This document shows positions 54,543 to 64,000 of a stretch of 64,000 nucleotides of DNA, in pieces; positions within the stretch are counted from its first letter, which is position 1, and each line of letters begins with the position of its first letter. This DNA comes from Hortaea werneckii (Eukaryota > Ascomycota > Dothideomycetes > Mycosphaerellales > Teratosphaeriaceae): the NCBI GenBank assembly GCA_037044905.1, contig JBAOKB010000144.1:2455609-2519608 (forward strand), in the 5' to 3' direction. The translations under genes and the position numbers were made by a program. Under the pieces are notes generated by a model that was given only the letters and a program-made list of their open reading frames with translations, searched no databases and was not told the DNA's origin.

Positions 54543-55623
54543 GATGGCTCCCTTTTGGTCTGTCTTTTGTACTTTTGATGTCTTGCCTGCAGGTAGACTA
54601 ATGATTTATTGCCACTTCCTTACATGTGATTCAGATGGAGTTCTGTAGAGGACGACTGGAATGATGTGAAAGTAGGATGTATTAGAGTATTTGAGCAATT
54701 GCTGCGAGCGCTTATGATTTGAGCTGATAGTGCAATGTAGGATCTGCTTGTACACAGTACTTAACACATCCAATGGGTCCGATGCCGCTCGTTGATGGTA
54801 ATCATAGAGCTGTGACTGTTCATATGCAACAGCTCCTGTAAGACGGATGCCGAGATCGGAACCGTTTGAGACTAAGTAGGATGACTGTGGTTATTAGTCA
54901 GGCGCCGTGTTGGAACGGAGAGTCTTCTTGGTGAGGATCGGTGCACTTATTCACCTTTCGCACTTGCAGATGTCGTTCAATCGGTGAATTCGTGCGCTGC
55001 TCATCAATCATTCTCTCGGCATCCCGACTCATCATCCTCCCGGCGTCTTGCTTCGAGGCACAACCGGGAGTGTCCGTTAATGCCGTCGGCTTGGGGTTGA
55101 TACTGGCCGTTCATTGGATGAGATTGAAGGCCCGACGGTAGCGCAGCCGTCTTATCTCGCGTGGCCAATCACGCGGTGCGCAGAACGTCAGCCGGTCGAG
55201 CCAGACGCCCAGAGCGCGTTCTGTAGCGAACACGGCACTAGCACTGCGAGCGGTCGAGTGTTTCCCGCTCAGGATTAATCAATTGGATCATTCAATCTCA
55301 ACTAACCGCGCCCGAATGTGGCCTCGATAGCGAAGCTGGCGAGCACGAGCAAGTGGTTATGGCAGCAGCAGCAACCGGAGCATCGACGACCCAGGTTTGG
55401 TAACATCATCAGCAGCACGAGGAGAGACCACGGCGAGGCCGTACTAGGCGCGGCGGCGGACAGCGCAAGTGATATCGAGCTTGAACCTCTGCCTTCGCCA
55501 GCTTTTGAGGGCACTCGTGATCCGCATCGCCAATTTGCTTTTCCACCCCGACCGCTCCTCGCGCCTGAGGCCGAATCCAAGCTCAAGAGGAGGGAAAAGG
55601 TCTGTCGGCTGTTGGAGACGGAA
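54543..55623. other. 1.1-kb intergenic region between divergent genes
   Basis: It holds the promoters of the Ldh2 gene (minus) and the SPX transporter (plus). Only small frames without motifs. Confidence 0.5.
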
Positions 55624-58527
55624 ATGAAGTTCTCCCACAGCATCCAGTTTAACGCCGTCCCGGACTGGTCTTCTTCTACATCAACTACTCCAATCTCAAG
55701 AAGCTCATCTACCAGCTTGAGAAACAAATCCACCAGCAACAGCCCTCCAAGCAGGATGGACACCCAGACGGAGATGCTGAGAGCTCGCCGCTCTTGCGCT
55801 CCACCTCAGGCGGCACCGCATCTGGCTTTCCCGACGATCCGGATAAGGTCTTCAGCAAGAAGTTGGACGACGAGCTGGAGAAGATCGCCTCCTTCTACCA
55901 ACTGAAGGAGCTGGAGATCTATGGCGAGGTCGATGGTCTGCTGAAGGACGTCAAGGAATATCAAGAAGAGCATGCAAACGGCGAGGGCGCCGAGGAAGGG
56001 CAAGGACTACGCAGACCGAGCTTATGGACAAGGACGCGGCAAAACAGTATTTTCAAGAGCCTTCAGCTCGGAGGTAGTGGTGGTGCGAGTAGTAAGGGTG
56101 GGGGCAGGCGGCGCAGGAGCAGCAACATGGGCGCAGGTGACCGGGCCGAACGAGGTATCCCCGAGGAGGATGAACAAGGCGATGATAGCGACGATGATGC
56201 GGCAGACCATGCGAATGAAAATACCCGTCTCACTGTGTCTCAGCCAAATATGGGACGAAGGGCAACTACCGCTATTGGCGGCAGCACCTCAAACCGACGG
56301 CTGTCTGACTCTTACGAGCCTGCAACACGAGATACACATTCTTCGACCGAAGTTCGCCGACGCCCAAGCACTGCAGCCTTCAATGACTTCGACTCTGACG
56401 CTCTTGACGCCCTGTATTCAGAAGGCGTAACTCTCAAAAAGCGCATCACGAACCTCTATGTCTCCGTTTGCGAGCTACGCTCTTATATCCAACTTAACGA
56501 GACCGGATTCTCCAAAGTCCTAAAGAAATACGATAAAACCTTGGACCGCTCGCTCAAATCCGCCTACCTCGCCAACAATGTCAAACCCGCCTATCCCTTC
56601 CTCCCGAGCACCATGGAGACCCTCAATGACCATCTCTTGGACGTCGAGAAAGCCTACGCCGGCATCGTCACATCAGGCGACTTGGAAACCGCCCGCCGCG
56701 AACTCCGTCTCCACCTCCGCGAGCACGTCGTCTGGGAACGTAACACCGTCTGGCGTGAAATGATCGGCATCGAACGCAAAGCGCAAGCCGCCAACCTCGG
56801 CATCCGGGGTACGATGCTAGGCCGCGACACGGCGGACCAAGAACACGCTCGCCGCCAAGGCGACGCTGCCGTCGACTCATCCACCAAGGAAGTCTCCACG
56901 CCCGTGGGCCGCTACACCTGTCCCCGCTTCCTGCTGACCTCCACCTTCTGGACTCTGATCTTCTGCCTCGCCGTCTTCGCCGTCCTCCTCTTCGGCGGCG
57001 GCGCCGCCAGCATCGTCGACGACCCGGCCCAGCAGAACTGTCTCGCCCTCGTCATCTTCATCTCGCTCCTGTGGGCCACCGAAGCGATCCCGCTCTTCGT
57101 CACCTCCCTCCTGGTCCCTTTCCTCGTCGTCCTCCTCAACGTCGCCAAGTCCGACGCCCCCGCCCCATCACCGCCTCGAGTCCAAGGCCGCGGCTTCCTA
57201 CGTGTTTGCTGCCATGTGGACCCCGTCATTATGTTGCTCCTGGGTGGGTTGATGATCGCTGCCGCGCTGAGTAAGTATAATATTGCCAAGATGATGGCGA
57301 CGTTTGTTTTGAGTAAGGCTGGTACAAGGCCGAGGACGGTGCTGTTGACGAGTATGGGGGTTGCCATGTTTGCGAGCATGTGGATTAGCAATGTGGCGGC
57401 GCCGGTGCTGTGTTTTTCGATCATTCAGGTGAGTCTACATTTTTTATTTACCCCCTTTGAACCTCCCCCAAAACCCTTCCTTTCGAGATCTAGTAGAGGT
57501 TTGCCATTCGGCTGGTGGCAGATATGCATCTAGCTTGGTGGAACGTTGCTATACTCTAATAGCAAGGCGGATCGAACATAGCTGATTTCCTTATTTTTGA
57601 TTAGCCCATCCTCCGCAACCTGCCGTCAGACAGCCCCATGTCCAAGGCCCTTCTCCTTGGTATCGCCCTCTCTTCCAACATCGGTGGTGCTGCCTCTCCA
57701 ATCGCCAGCCCGCAAAACCTCATCGCCCTCCAAAACATGGAGCCCCAACCTGGCTGGGGCATCTGGTTCTTCATCGCCCTGCCCGTATGCATCATCTCGT
57801 CCTCCAATCTGGGTCCTCCTCCTCGTCACCTTCCGTCCCGACCGCGGCACAACCATCGTGCCGATCCGACCAATGAAAGACCGCTTCACCGCCCTCCAAT
57901 GGTTCATCTCCTTCATCACCGTCCTCACCATCCTCCTCTGGTGCCTCTCCCACCAACTCGAGCCCTACTTCGGCGACATGGGCGTCATCGCCATCCTCCC
58001 CCTCCTCGCCTTCTTCGGCACGGGAATCCTCACCAGAGACTTCAACAACTTCCTCGGACCATCATCATCCTGGCCGCCGGCGGCCTCGCCCTCGGCAAAG
58101 CCGTCACCTCCTCCGGCCTCCTCACCACCATCGCCACCTCCATCACCTCCCGCGTCGCCGCCATGAACCTCTACGCCCTGACCTGCACCTTCGCCGCCCT
58201 GATCGCCGTCATCGCCACCTTCATCTCCCACACCGTCGCCGCCCTCATCATCCTCCCCCTAGTGCGCGAAGTCGGCTCCTCCCTCCCCTCCCCGCATCCG
58301 AATCTCCTCGTCATGTCCTCCGTCCTACGGCTTCTGCCGCTATGGGTCTCCCGACTTCGGGTTTCCCCAATATGACGGCGATTATGATGGAGGACCCCGC
58401 TACGGGGAGGCGGTACTTGCTGGTTGGTGATTTCTTGACGAGGGGTATCCCGGCTAGTGTGTTGAGTTACGGGGTTATTGTTACGGTTGGGTTTGGGTTC
58501 TATGTGGGTCCTGGGGTATTGAGGTAA
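55624..58527 (+). CDS. pho91: SPX-domain low-affinity phosphate transporter, Pho91 type
   Basis: ATG at 55624: MKFSHSIQFNAVPDWSS, the SPX start. SPX helices continue as YINYSNLKKLIYQLEKQ and DDELEKIASFYQLKE, then GVTLKKRITNLYVSVCELRSYIQLNETGF and the SPX end, KKYDKTLD. The membrane part has DASS/SLC13-type spans with LWATEAIPLF, LLGGLMIAAAL, MWISNVAAPVLCFSI, SNIGGAASPIASPQN, FISFITVLTILLWCLSHQ and TIIILAAGGLALGKA. Intron 57430-57604 (175 nt) is long for this genome. Yeast Pho91 exports phosphate from the vacuole and senses inositol pyrophosphate through SPX. Frame breaks: about 55668-55680, 57158-57166, 57213-57220 (these two cancel out), 57800-57815, 58050-58065 and 58320-58330. Most fit one missing base. 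Identity is firm. Confidence 0.9.
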
Positions 58528-59525
58528 CTGAAGTGAGTATAGGGGCGGGAAAGGGAGCAATTGAGGGGTGTAGGACAGTCGGTGTGGGTTTGGACCCATC
58601 GCTTCTTGCCCACTCACCCTCTCTTTCTCCCCTCCTTTATTTGGATTGCTCAATCAGCGACCTATCTGTCCGCTCATTCGTCCGCCGGACGGAAGTTGTT
58701 CACCTGGATCACTGGGCATTGAAGACGTATGAGGCACGTCTGGAGATGGAAGGAGTCTGGATTCTTGTTGATCTAGTGGTTTGCTATACTGTTCGCAGAG
58801 ACTTTTACTTGAGAATCTGCTCTCTTGTACTATTTCGTTCTGCATAGCAAGGCTGGGTGTGTTTGCCCTGTTACGAAAACAGGCTTGTGGGGAGAGAGGG
58901 ATTGTGTGTATAAGGATATAGGTTAGATACACAAATATGGTAGTCGAAATGCTTATCATCAGGATTATTGATGCGTCCTATGTCAGTTCTGAACATCAAC
59001 CCGCGCAGCGAGTTTGTTAATACCGTCTATGAGACGTTGACGAAGGGCAAGCATGGTAATGTGGTTCCTTCTTTGAGGCTCCATTAAGAAAGCTGTCTGG
59101 GTTTTCCCTAAGCGTTGATATGCCACGAAGACGTTGGCTTTCCAATTTGCAATGGTCACTCTTCAGGCGTTAAAGTGCGCAGTATACCACTATGTATCTA
59201 CCTTGGTAGCCAATGATCTGAACGCCCATACTAGCTTTGGACTACTCCACATCGACGTCACTGATCAGCATAGACACTCTTTGACATTGCGGTGGGACAT
59301 GCAACAGACAATGGATGCTATATAAACATCGTTCATCGACTAAATGAGCTCCATCATCTGTCTCTACAGCAGAGAGGAACTGGCCACAAAGTCTCTCAAG
59401 CGTATCACATAGGAATCCCCATCTTCAAGGAACCACAAGCACTACTACAAGAATCCTCTCCTCCCTATTGACCGAAAAAGAACCAAAAAAAAAAAATTAA
59501 GCATCAAGGAAACCAAGAAGCAACA
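58528..59525. other. 1-kb intergenic region
   Basis: No supported gene. It includes the pho91 3' region and an A-run (about 59486-59498) shortly upstream of the cupin gene start. Confidence 0.5.
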
Positions 59526-59908
59526 ATGCCAGACCCAACCGCCCCCGTAACCGTAACCAACTCCACCCTCCAACCTCCGGGACCCAGACCTCCGGCATGC
59601 TCCGCCAAAACGCCCTGACAGACCTAACCCCTCACCTGTGCGCCTCGCGCATGATCGCCCAACCGCACACGGCATCCGCCATCCACCACCACGAGGACCA
59701 GGACACCATCGTCTTCGCTTTCTCCGGATCCGGAGGTACGATTGTGAGTGAAGGCGGAGCGAAGAGGGAGAGGCTTGAGCCCGGGATTTTGCGCTGATTC
59801 CGGCTTGGAGGGAGCATCAGGAGGTTAATGAGGGGAGGAGGAGGTCGTGTGGTGTATTGTTAGGAGTGGGGAAGTCCGAAGGTGAGGAATTTGGAGGGGT
59901 GGAGTTGA
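59526..59908 (+). CDS. Small cupin-domain protein with several frame breaks
   Basis: About 127 residues when conserved segments from the three frames are read together: VTVTNSTLQPPG, then TSGMLRQNALTDLTPHLCAS, then a cupin core AIHHHEDQDTIVFAFSGSG with the metal-binding His cluster, then DFALIPAWREHQEVNEG with the second His, then VVWCIVRSGE and NLEGW. The family is a single-domain fungal cupin of unknown substrate. Breaks occur near 59580, 59785, 59838 and 59880; three of them fall just after GGG or GGGG and are repaired by one extra G. As written, the frame from the ATG stops after 30 codons. Confidence 0.75.
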
Positions 59909-60311
59909 GATGGAGGGAAAAGGTGAGAGGAAGGATGGATGGGAGTTGAGAGTCAGAGGGCTTAGGGATGAGGCGGTTGAGTCTGTTATTTAGAAAGGGG
60001 CTTTTGAGATTTGTCTGGTGCTGGAAGGGTCAAGTTCGATGGAGCTGGATATTTTGCTGCCTTGGATGTGGATAGAAGCTACTTCAAGAACTCGTTCTAT
60101 CCCCTCCGACGCGAGATGTCGTGTGAGTGTGAGAATTTCTCTTCGGCTTCAACAATTCCAGGGAATGCAGCACCGAGTCAAATCGTTCGTCGGAGGATCC
60201 GCCACTGGCATGGTGACTGGGCGGCCGAATGTCCTTGCTCTCTGGAGTCTGAAGCTCTCTTTGACTCCCTCATGCCTATGGACACCCGATAATTCACGCC
60301 GAGCTTGCGAC
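59909..60311. other. Intergenic stretch, no supported gene
   Basis: About 400 bp; G-rich/purine-rich between 59815 and 59970. No motif seen. Confidence 0.45.
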
Positions 60312-61145
60312 TCAGTGATGATCGTCCCTCCGAAAACGGGATAATGAACATGCTGCCTCCAGGTGGTCAACAGCTTCACTCGCAGGCTCAAAACAGTCTC
60401 CGACTCGAGACGGCGTCTTTCCCGACATACTACCAGAAGCGCCACTGCACGCAAGCACGCGAGGCATACTCTGACCACTGATCTTTTTATTCGAAAAACT
60501 GCGCAGCTGTCGCAAGACCCGGTGAGCCATGACGGAATGATCCACGCTGTCTGTTATCACCACGTAATTGTCTAAAAGCGGCGCAATGATATCCGCTATG
60601 CACGTGCGGGTTTGCGAAGCACCCCACGGCACCGTCACAGGCTCGCCTTCCAAGTCATGTAGCCACCATGGCATAGCAGCCGCAAAGGGTAGGTCAATCG
60701 AGCGACAGAAAGCACTTGCTCGTGTGAGCACGTTCAGCCATTGGTGGAGGATGATGTCGCGCTGAGTATGCTGGTCGTGGGATAGCTGGGACTGCGGGAT
60801 CTCATTGTAAAAGCAGCCTGGATCGCCTGGCGCGTCCTGCGGTTGGACATTGATCATGTAGCCGTGAAAGCGCGCTTCTGGAGCAGAGCGTTCGTTGAAG
60901 GCAGCCAGGTCTCTGAGACCGTCCATGAAGCTCTCTGCTCGGTGAAGTTACCCATGCATTGGACCTCGCCACCCGTTGCCCAGACGCGGAGAGATGCTGC
61001 GCGGAGCTTTGAATTGCAAAGTGCCAGTTCTGGGTTCTGTTCCTTTAAAGAGAGTGCGTGAAAGCCCAATATAAATGTCGCTAGTGCCGTACTTCTCGGT
61101 TGTCTGAAGCAGACGGCTCATGTTGCTGCTGTCGACACCGCTCAA
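60312..61145 (-). pseudogene. Decayed gene for a TIM-barrel-like fungal protein
   Basis: The minus strand has coding-like blocks in two frames: NMSRLLQTTEKYGTSDIYIG (around 61070-61120), then FHALSLKEQNPELALCNSKL and LRVWATGGEVQCMGNF (61069-60935), then back to SFMDGLRDLAAFNERSAPEA, FHGYMINVQPQDAP and LPFAAAMPWWLHDLEGEPV (60926-60600). The pattern strand-Asp, HGYMINVQP and PWWLHD resembles a fungal glycosidase-like barrel family with VDIEPH and PWWL blocks, recalled only in general terms. After about 60540 the sequence no longer reads like a protein, and the Asp/Glu of the usual DIEP block is replaced (MINVQP). So unlike the other broken genes it may be truly dead. No start codon could be fixed. 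Confidence 0.4.
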
Positions 61146-61616
61146 GTACTGACATGGTTCCGTTAAGCGTAGACCTCTGATGGGCTTGCGGGACTATGTT
61201 CGCCGTGGAACGGCTTGGTATGATTACCATCCTCCATGGAAACGAATTGCTGCGTTTTCTCTTTTTAGCCTCCTGCGATCAATTAGTCGTTACCAAAGAC
61301 ACAGGCACTGCTAGACTGTCGCAAGGTGTGAACGTTTGCCCGGCGGAACCCTTCCAGCCAGGGTTCTCGTGCGTGTCAAGCATATTGGCGACACGCAGGC
61401 TGTCTGCACAGTGTCAGGGGCTCCAGAGCGGCCCCGATGCAACACCTGCAGATGTCAGGATGTTGCTGGAAGTTCACCGGGGTTGAGCGGGCTCGAGCCG
61501 GGAAGAGTCCGCCAGCGCCATGAGCCGAATGACTAAGCCCTGTGGATAGCGTCATTGCATCTTGACTCTTCAAGTATCTACCTCTATTCTCCATTGCAAC
61601 AGATCACACCACAGAC
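61146..61616. other. Intergenic stretch, no supported gene
   Basis: About 470 bp with only short frames. It contains the promoter of the HTH gene starting at 61617. Confidence 0.45.
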
Positions 61617-62254
61617 ATGGGCGCTTCAGGATCGAAAGCATCGCGAGCAGCAGGCTCAGCCGCCCACACCCGAACAGACCCGCACCCGCACCACCCTCCG
61701 CCCAATCCGCCACAAATGCACCTCCGCAACCACCACCAGCACCCAACCACGAACCAGGTCCGACCGTCAAACCCCAAGCCCGCGCCACCGGCTCCCGCGA
61801 CGAAGCCATCAACCTCGACGCCTCAGACCCAGACTTCGCCCAATCCCTACGCTCCATAGGCCCCGTCCAACCCAACCCGACCTTATCCCCGACCTCCGCC
61901 TTCCCGAACCCAGGCAACCCGAACAAAAACCTCACCCAAGCGCCGCGATCACTGGGTCCCAAACCCCGCGAGAACCCGACGCTCGTCGCGCTCGACTCGC
62001 GCGCGAAGCTGCAGGAAGCCGCGGACGCGGAGTTCCAGATGGCGGGGAAACGGGGACATGAGGGGAGACAGTTCCTGGATGTGTATATGATCCGGCAGAT
62101 CCTGATCGAGCGCGATGTGCAGGGCCGGAGTGCGGAGGAGATTGAAAGGAAGATGGGGTTGAAGAGGGGTGTGGTGGAGCGGTTAGGGGGGAAGGGGATC
62201 GTGCAGTTGGCGCAGGAGCAGGGGAGGGGGCAGAGGGGGGTGGAGATTGTATGA
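61617..62254 (+). CDS. Small conserved fungal protein with C-terminal helix-turn-helix-like region and N-myristoylation-type start
   Basis: The natural ATG (61617) gives MGASGSKASRAAGSAA, an N-myristoylation consensus (Gly-2, Ser-6). That frame switches near 61660 to the frame that continues PAPAPPSAQSATNAPPQ and runs cleanly to 62254; one missing base would join them. Blocks seen: a Pro-rich linker, DEAINLDASDPDFAQSLRSI, a hydrophobic/charged helix LQEAADAEFQMAGKRGHEGR, and FLDVYMIRQILIERDVQG with EIERKMGLKRGVVERLG, a helix-turn-helix-like end. About 212 residues. The function is unknown; the combination of a Gly-Ser acylation start and HTH-like end suggests a small membrane-tethered protein, not a transcription factor. 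Confidence 0.6.
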
Positions 62255-62549
62255 GTATGTTTTTGTTCTGGGGCTTGGTTTGTGAATCTATCTATGATGG
62301 GGAATATTTCTATTTTTTGTCCTCGGTCAGTTGAGAGTCGGTGCCCTTGTGAATGGGGTTACTCCCGAGTGGTCACGGCTTTTCCGCTGTTTGCTTTTCT
62401 TTATTTACTCCTCGATCGATACTTTGACTTGACACTTTGACTTGACAAGAGACCCCTCGGGATTGCATGTCAAGGTAAATCAGAACACAGTCTTATCACA
62501 ATCATCGTCGTCAAGCTGACATGCTTAATAGCGGTCTGAAAGCGTCGCT
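62255..62549. other. Intergenic stretch, no supported gene
   Basis: About 295 bp. It contains direct repeats of ACTTTGACTTGACA (around 62420-62445) but no gene. Confidence 0.4.
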
Positions 62550-63496
62550 ATGCCTAGCACCAAAGCCCTCCTACAGCGAATGCTGCAGACGCAGTCGCAA
62601 ATACTTACTCGCCTCGACACACTGGACGAGCGACTCGACAATCTGACGGCTTCGCACGACCAGCTTTCACACCATGTCTGCGACGCAAGGAAAGCACAGC
62701 ACGATGTCGCAATGGAGGTGCACTCCTTGCGTACTTACGTCTACAATCCAGCTAGTGCGCGTCTTGTCAACACCACCGAGTTCTTCGAGATGATCTTACT
62801 CGAAGTCGTCGACTTGAGGTCAGACGTGGTAGAAGATCCCTGCGACGAGCCCTGTAATAAGTACCACTATGGCCGGGTTGGCCGGGCCCGGCACTGTGGT
62901 AAATTCGACGACCAAGCCTATCACAGGTATCTCGATCGTGAGGTCGCAAAGGCCAGCGAGCAGGCTCGTCGTCTGCGGTACCTGACCACCGACGCGTCTC
63001 GAGACGCTTTCGAGAAACTATCGATTGCTCGTCAAAGCTCCAACAGGCATTGTTCTTCACGCCCGATCCCCCGGCGGGTGCAACCGCGCGGATCAATTGG
63101 CTTTACTTGACCAGCCAAGTATGCCACAAGCTAGTCGTGCGTGGGAATACCAACCAAGAGGATTCCATTTGCGCGCATCTCGTGCCGGAAACCAGCGATG
63201 GGGCCGGAGGATGTGAACATGTCACCTACGAAAGTTGGGGAGGCGGGGTCCGGTCTCCGTCGCCTGGCAACTATGTATTGCAACTGATCCAGGGCATGAG
63301 AAGAGGTTGTACATGCGCGGGTCGTGGCGGCTGTGATATGCGCGCATCATCGACATCTAGCTCATGGATGGACATGCACTTTTCTCAACCGCCACTGGAG
63401 GTCGAGTGGATGGTGCAGTCGCGCTTGACGTGGGATTTGGATCTTCTGCCGCCGAGCCGGCCGACAACCATTTCTTCACTCTTCTCTGACGTGTAA
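62550..63496 (+). CDS. Hypothetical coiled-coil protein, probable single frame break
   Basis: ATG at 62550 (MPSTKALLQRMLQTQSQ) opens a heptad-rich coiled coil (ILTRLDTLDERLDNLTASHDQ) to about residue 70, then FFEMILLEVVDLRSDVV and a charged region. The frame should switch near 63015-63040 to the one carrying ALFFTPDPPAGATARINWLY, VCHKLVVRGNTNQEDSICAHL and SWGGGVRSPSPGNYVLQLI, ending at 63496. If joined, ~315 residues with a Cys-containing C-terminal half. I recognise no family. Whether the two parts are one gene is inferred from adjacency and composition. Confidence 0.45.
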
Positions 63497-64000
63497 GCGT
63501 CAGCTTGCATGGAGGAGGTCGCAAGGCTGACGGCATACGGTGGTAAATCGCGGAGTGTGGGTATACGGTGCGGGATAGGACACAGATTCATCCATCGGAC
63601 ATGGGCACCAATGGGCGTTTGGGAATACCGGGCAGTGATCGAGGAATACCTGCTTCATCCACAGCATGGAATCTTTCAATGTTACATAGCTTGTACTGAG
63701 ACGAGTAGCGGTAATTATGATCCAAAAGTCTTGTTGTTCCATCGATGCTTTCCATAAACAAGTAGTGGAGACTCTGTTATAAAGGCACCGTTCCGGAATA
63801 TATATCTTAGGCCCCTGATAATCGCTTTTAGGACAGACATTCCCGTTTGAAGAGTGTGCTTGTGTCGAATTGGCTATGACAACGTCGTACCGTTTGTGTT
63901 ACCGCCTCTCTGGCTACGGTACGTACGTTGGAGTAGTAAGCCTGTAGATTACCAGCTTCCGAAAGCCGATCGTCCATTGGAATGCGGCAGCCATGTAGCT
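63497..64000. other. Right window end, no supported gene
   Basis: About 500 bp. An 82-codon plus frame (63509-63757) has no motif or homology that I can see. AT-rich toward 63770-63850. Confidence 0.4.

Noticed and set aside
1..64000. Search for tRNA, rRNA, CRISPR, transposon or secondary-metabolite cluster
   Set aside because: No A/B-box tRNA pattern, no regular spacer-repeat array, no transposase or reverse-transcriptase motifs, and no PKS/NRPS/terpene core enzyme were seen by eye. A covariance-model tRNA search and a repeat masker run would be decisive.

Overview
This is nuclear DNA of a filamentous ascomycete. The reasons are short introns (about 50-70 nt) with GTAAGT/GTGAGT donors and CTAA-type branch points, monocistronic genes on both strands, and fungus-specific families: a CFEM GPI-anchored protein, a Sur7/PalI-like cortical protein, a GH67 alpha-glucuronidase, a GH5 mannanase with CBM1, and a fungal UGT. 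Gene content and style suggest Dothideomycetes, perhaps the Capnodiales/Mycosphaerellales, but that placement is my inference and not proven. I see no rRNA, tRNA, CRISPR array, transposon or telomere.

Layout. Positions 1-15.6 kb hold conserved housekeeping genes: the 3' part of a giant HECT ubiquitin ligase (Tom1/HUWE1), a myotubularin PI3P phosphatase (Ymr1), the HOPS subunit Vps39 on the minus strand, and Lsm1, which diverges from Vps39. Positions 16.9-24 kb carry two poorly characterised nuclear-type proteins, one basic and Pro/His-rich, and one with a MYND-like zinc finger whose reading frame is badly broken. Positions 25.5-34.5 kb hold secreted or surface proteins for plant-cell-wall contact: CFEM, GH67 and GH5 with CBM1. 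Positions 34.6-54.5 kb hold a complete xanthine dehydrogenase, a UDP-glycosyltransferase with an unusual C-terminal module, a four-TM MARVEL-like protein, a T5orf172 (GIY-YIG clan) protein with duplicated SUMO-type motifs, a Sur7-like protein, an MFS sugar/quinate transporter and an Ldh2/malate-type dehydrogenase. Positions 55.6-64 kb hold a Pho91-type SPX phosphate transporter, a small cupin, a decayed TIM-barrel-like gene, a small HTH protein and an unknown coiled-coil protein.

The strongest structural signal is not a new system. It is the uneven distribution of apparent +/-1 frameshifts. Genes in about 1-24 kb and 55-63 kb, including essential ones, break frame again and again with no intron to explain it. 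In several cases the break is a G4 or C5 run that looks one base short. Genes in about 28.5-54.5 kb are clean over more than 15 kb of coding sequence. Consensus errors in part of the assembly are the simplest explanation. Decay of redundant (duplicated or hybrid) gene copies is a real but less likely alternative. Products below are named from the conserved segments in each frame, and the break points are given so that they can be checked.
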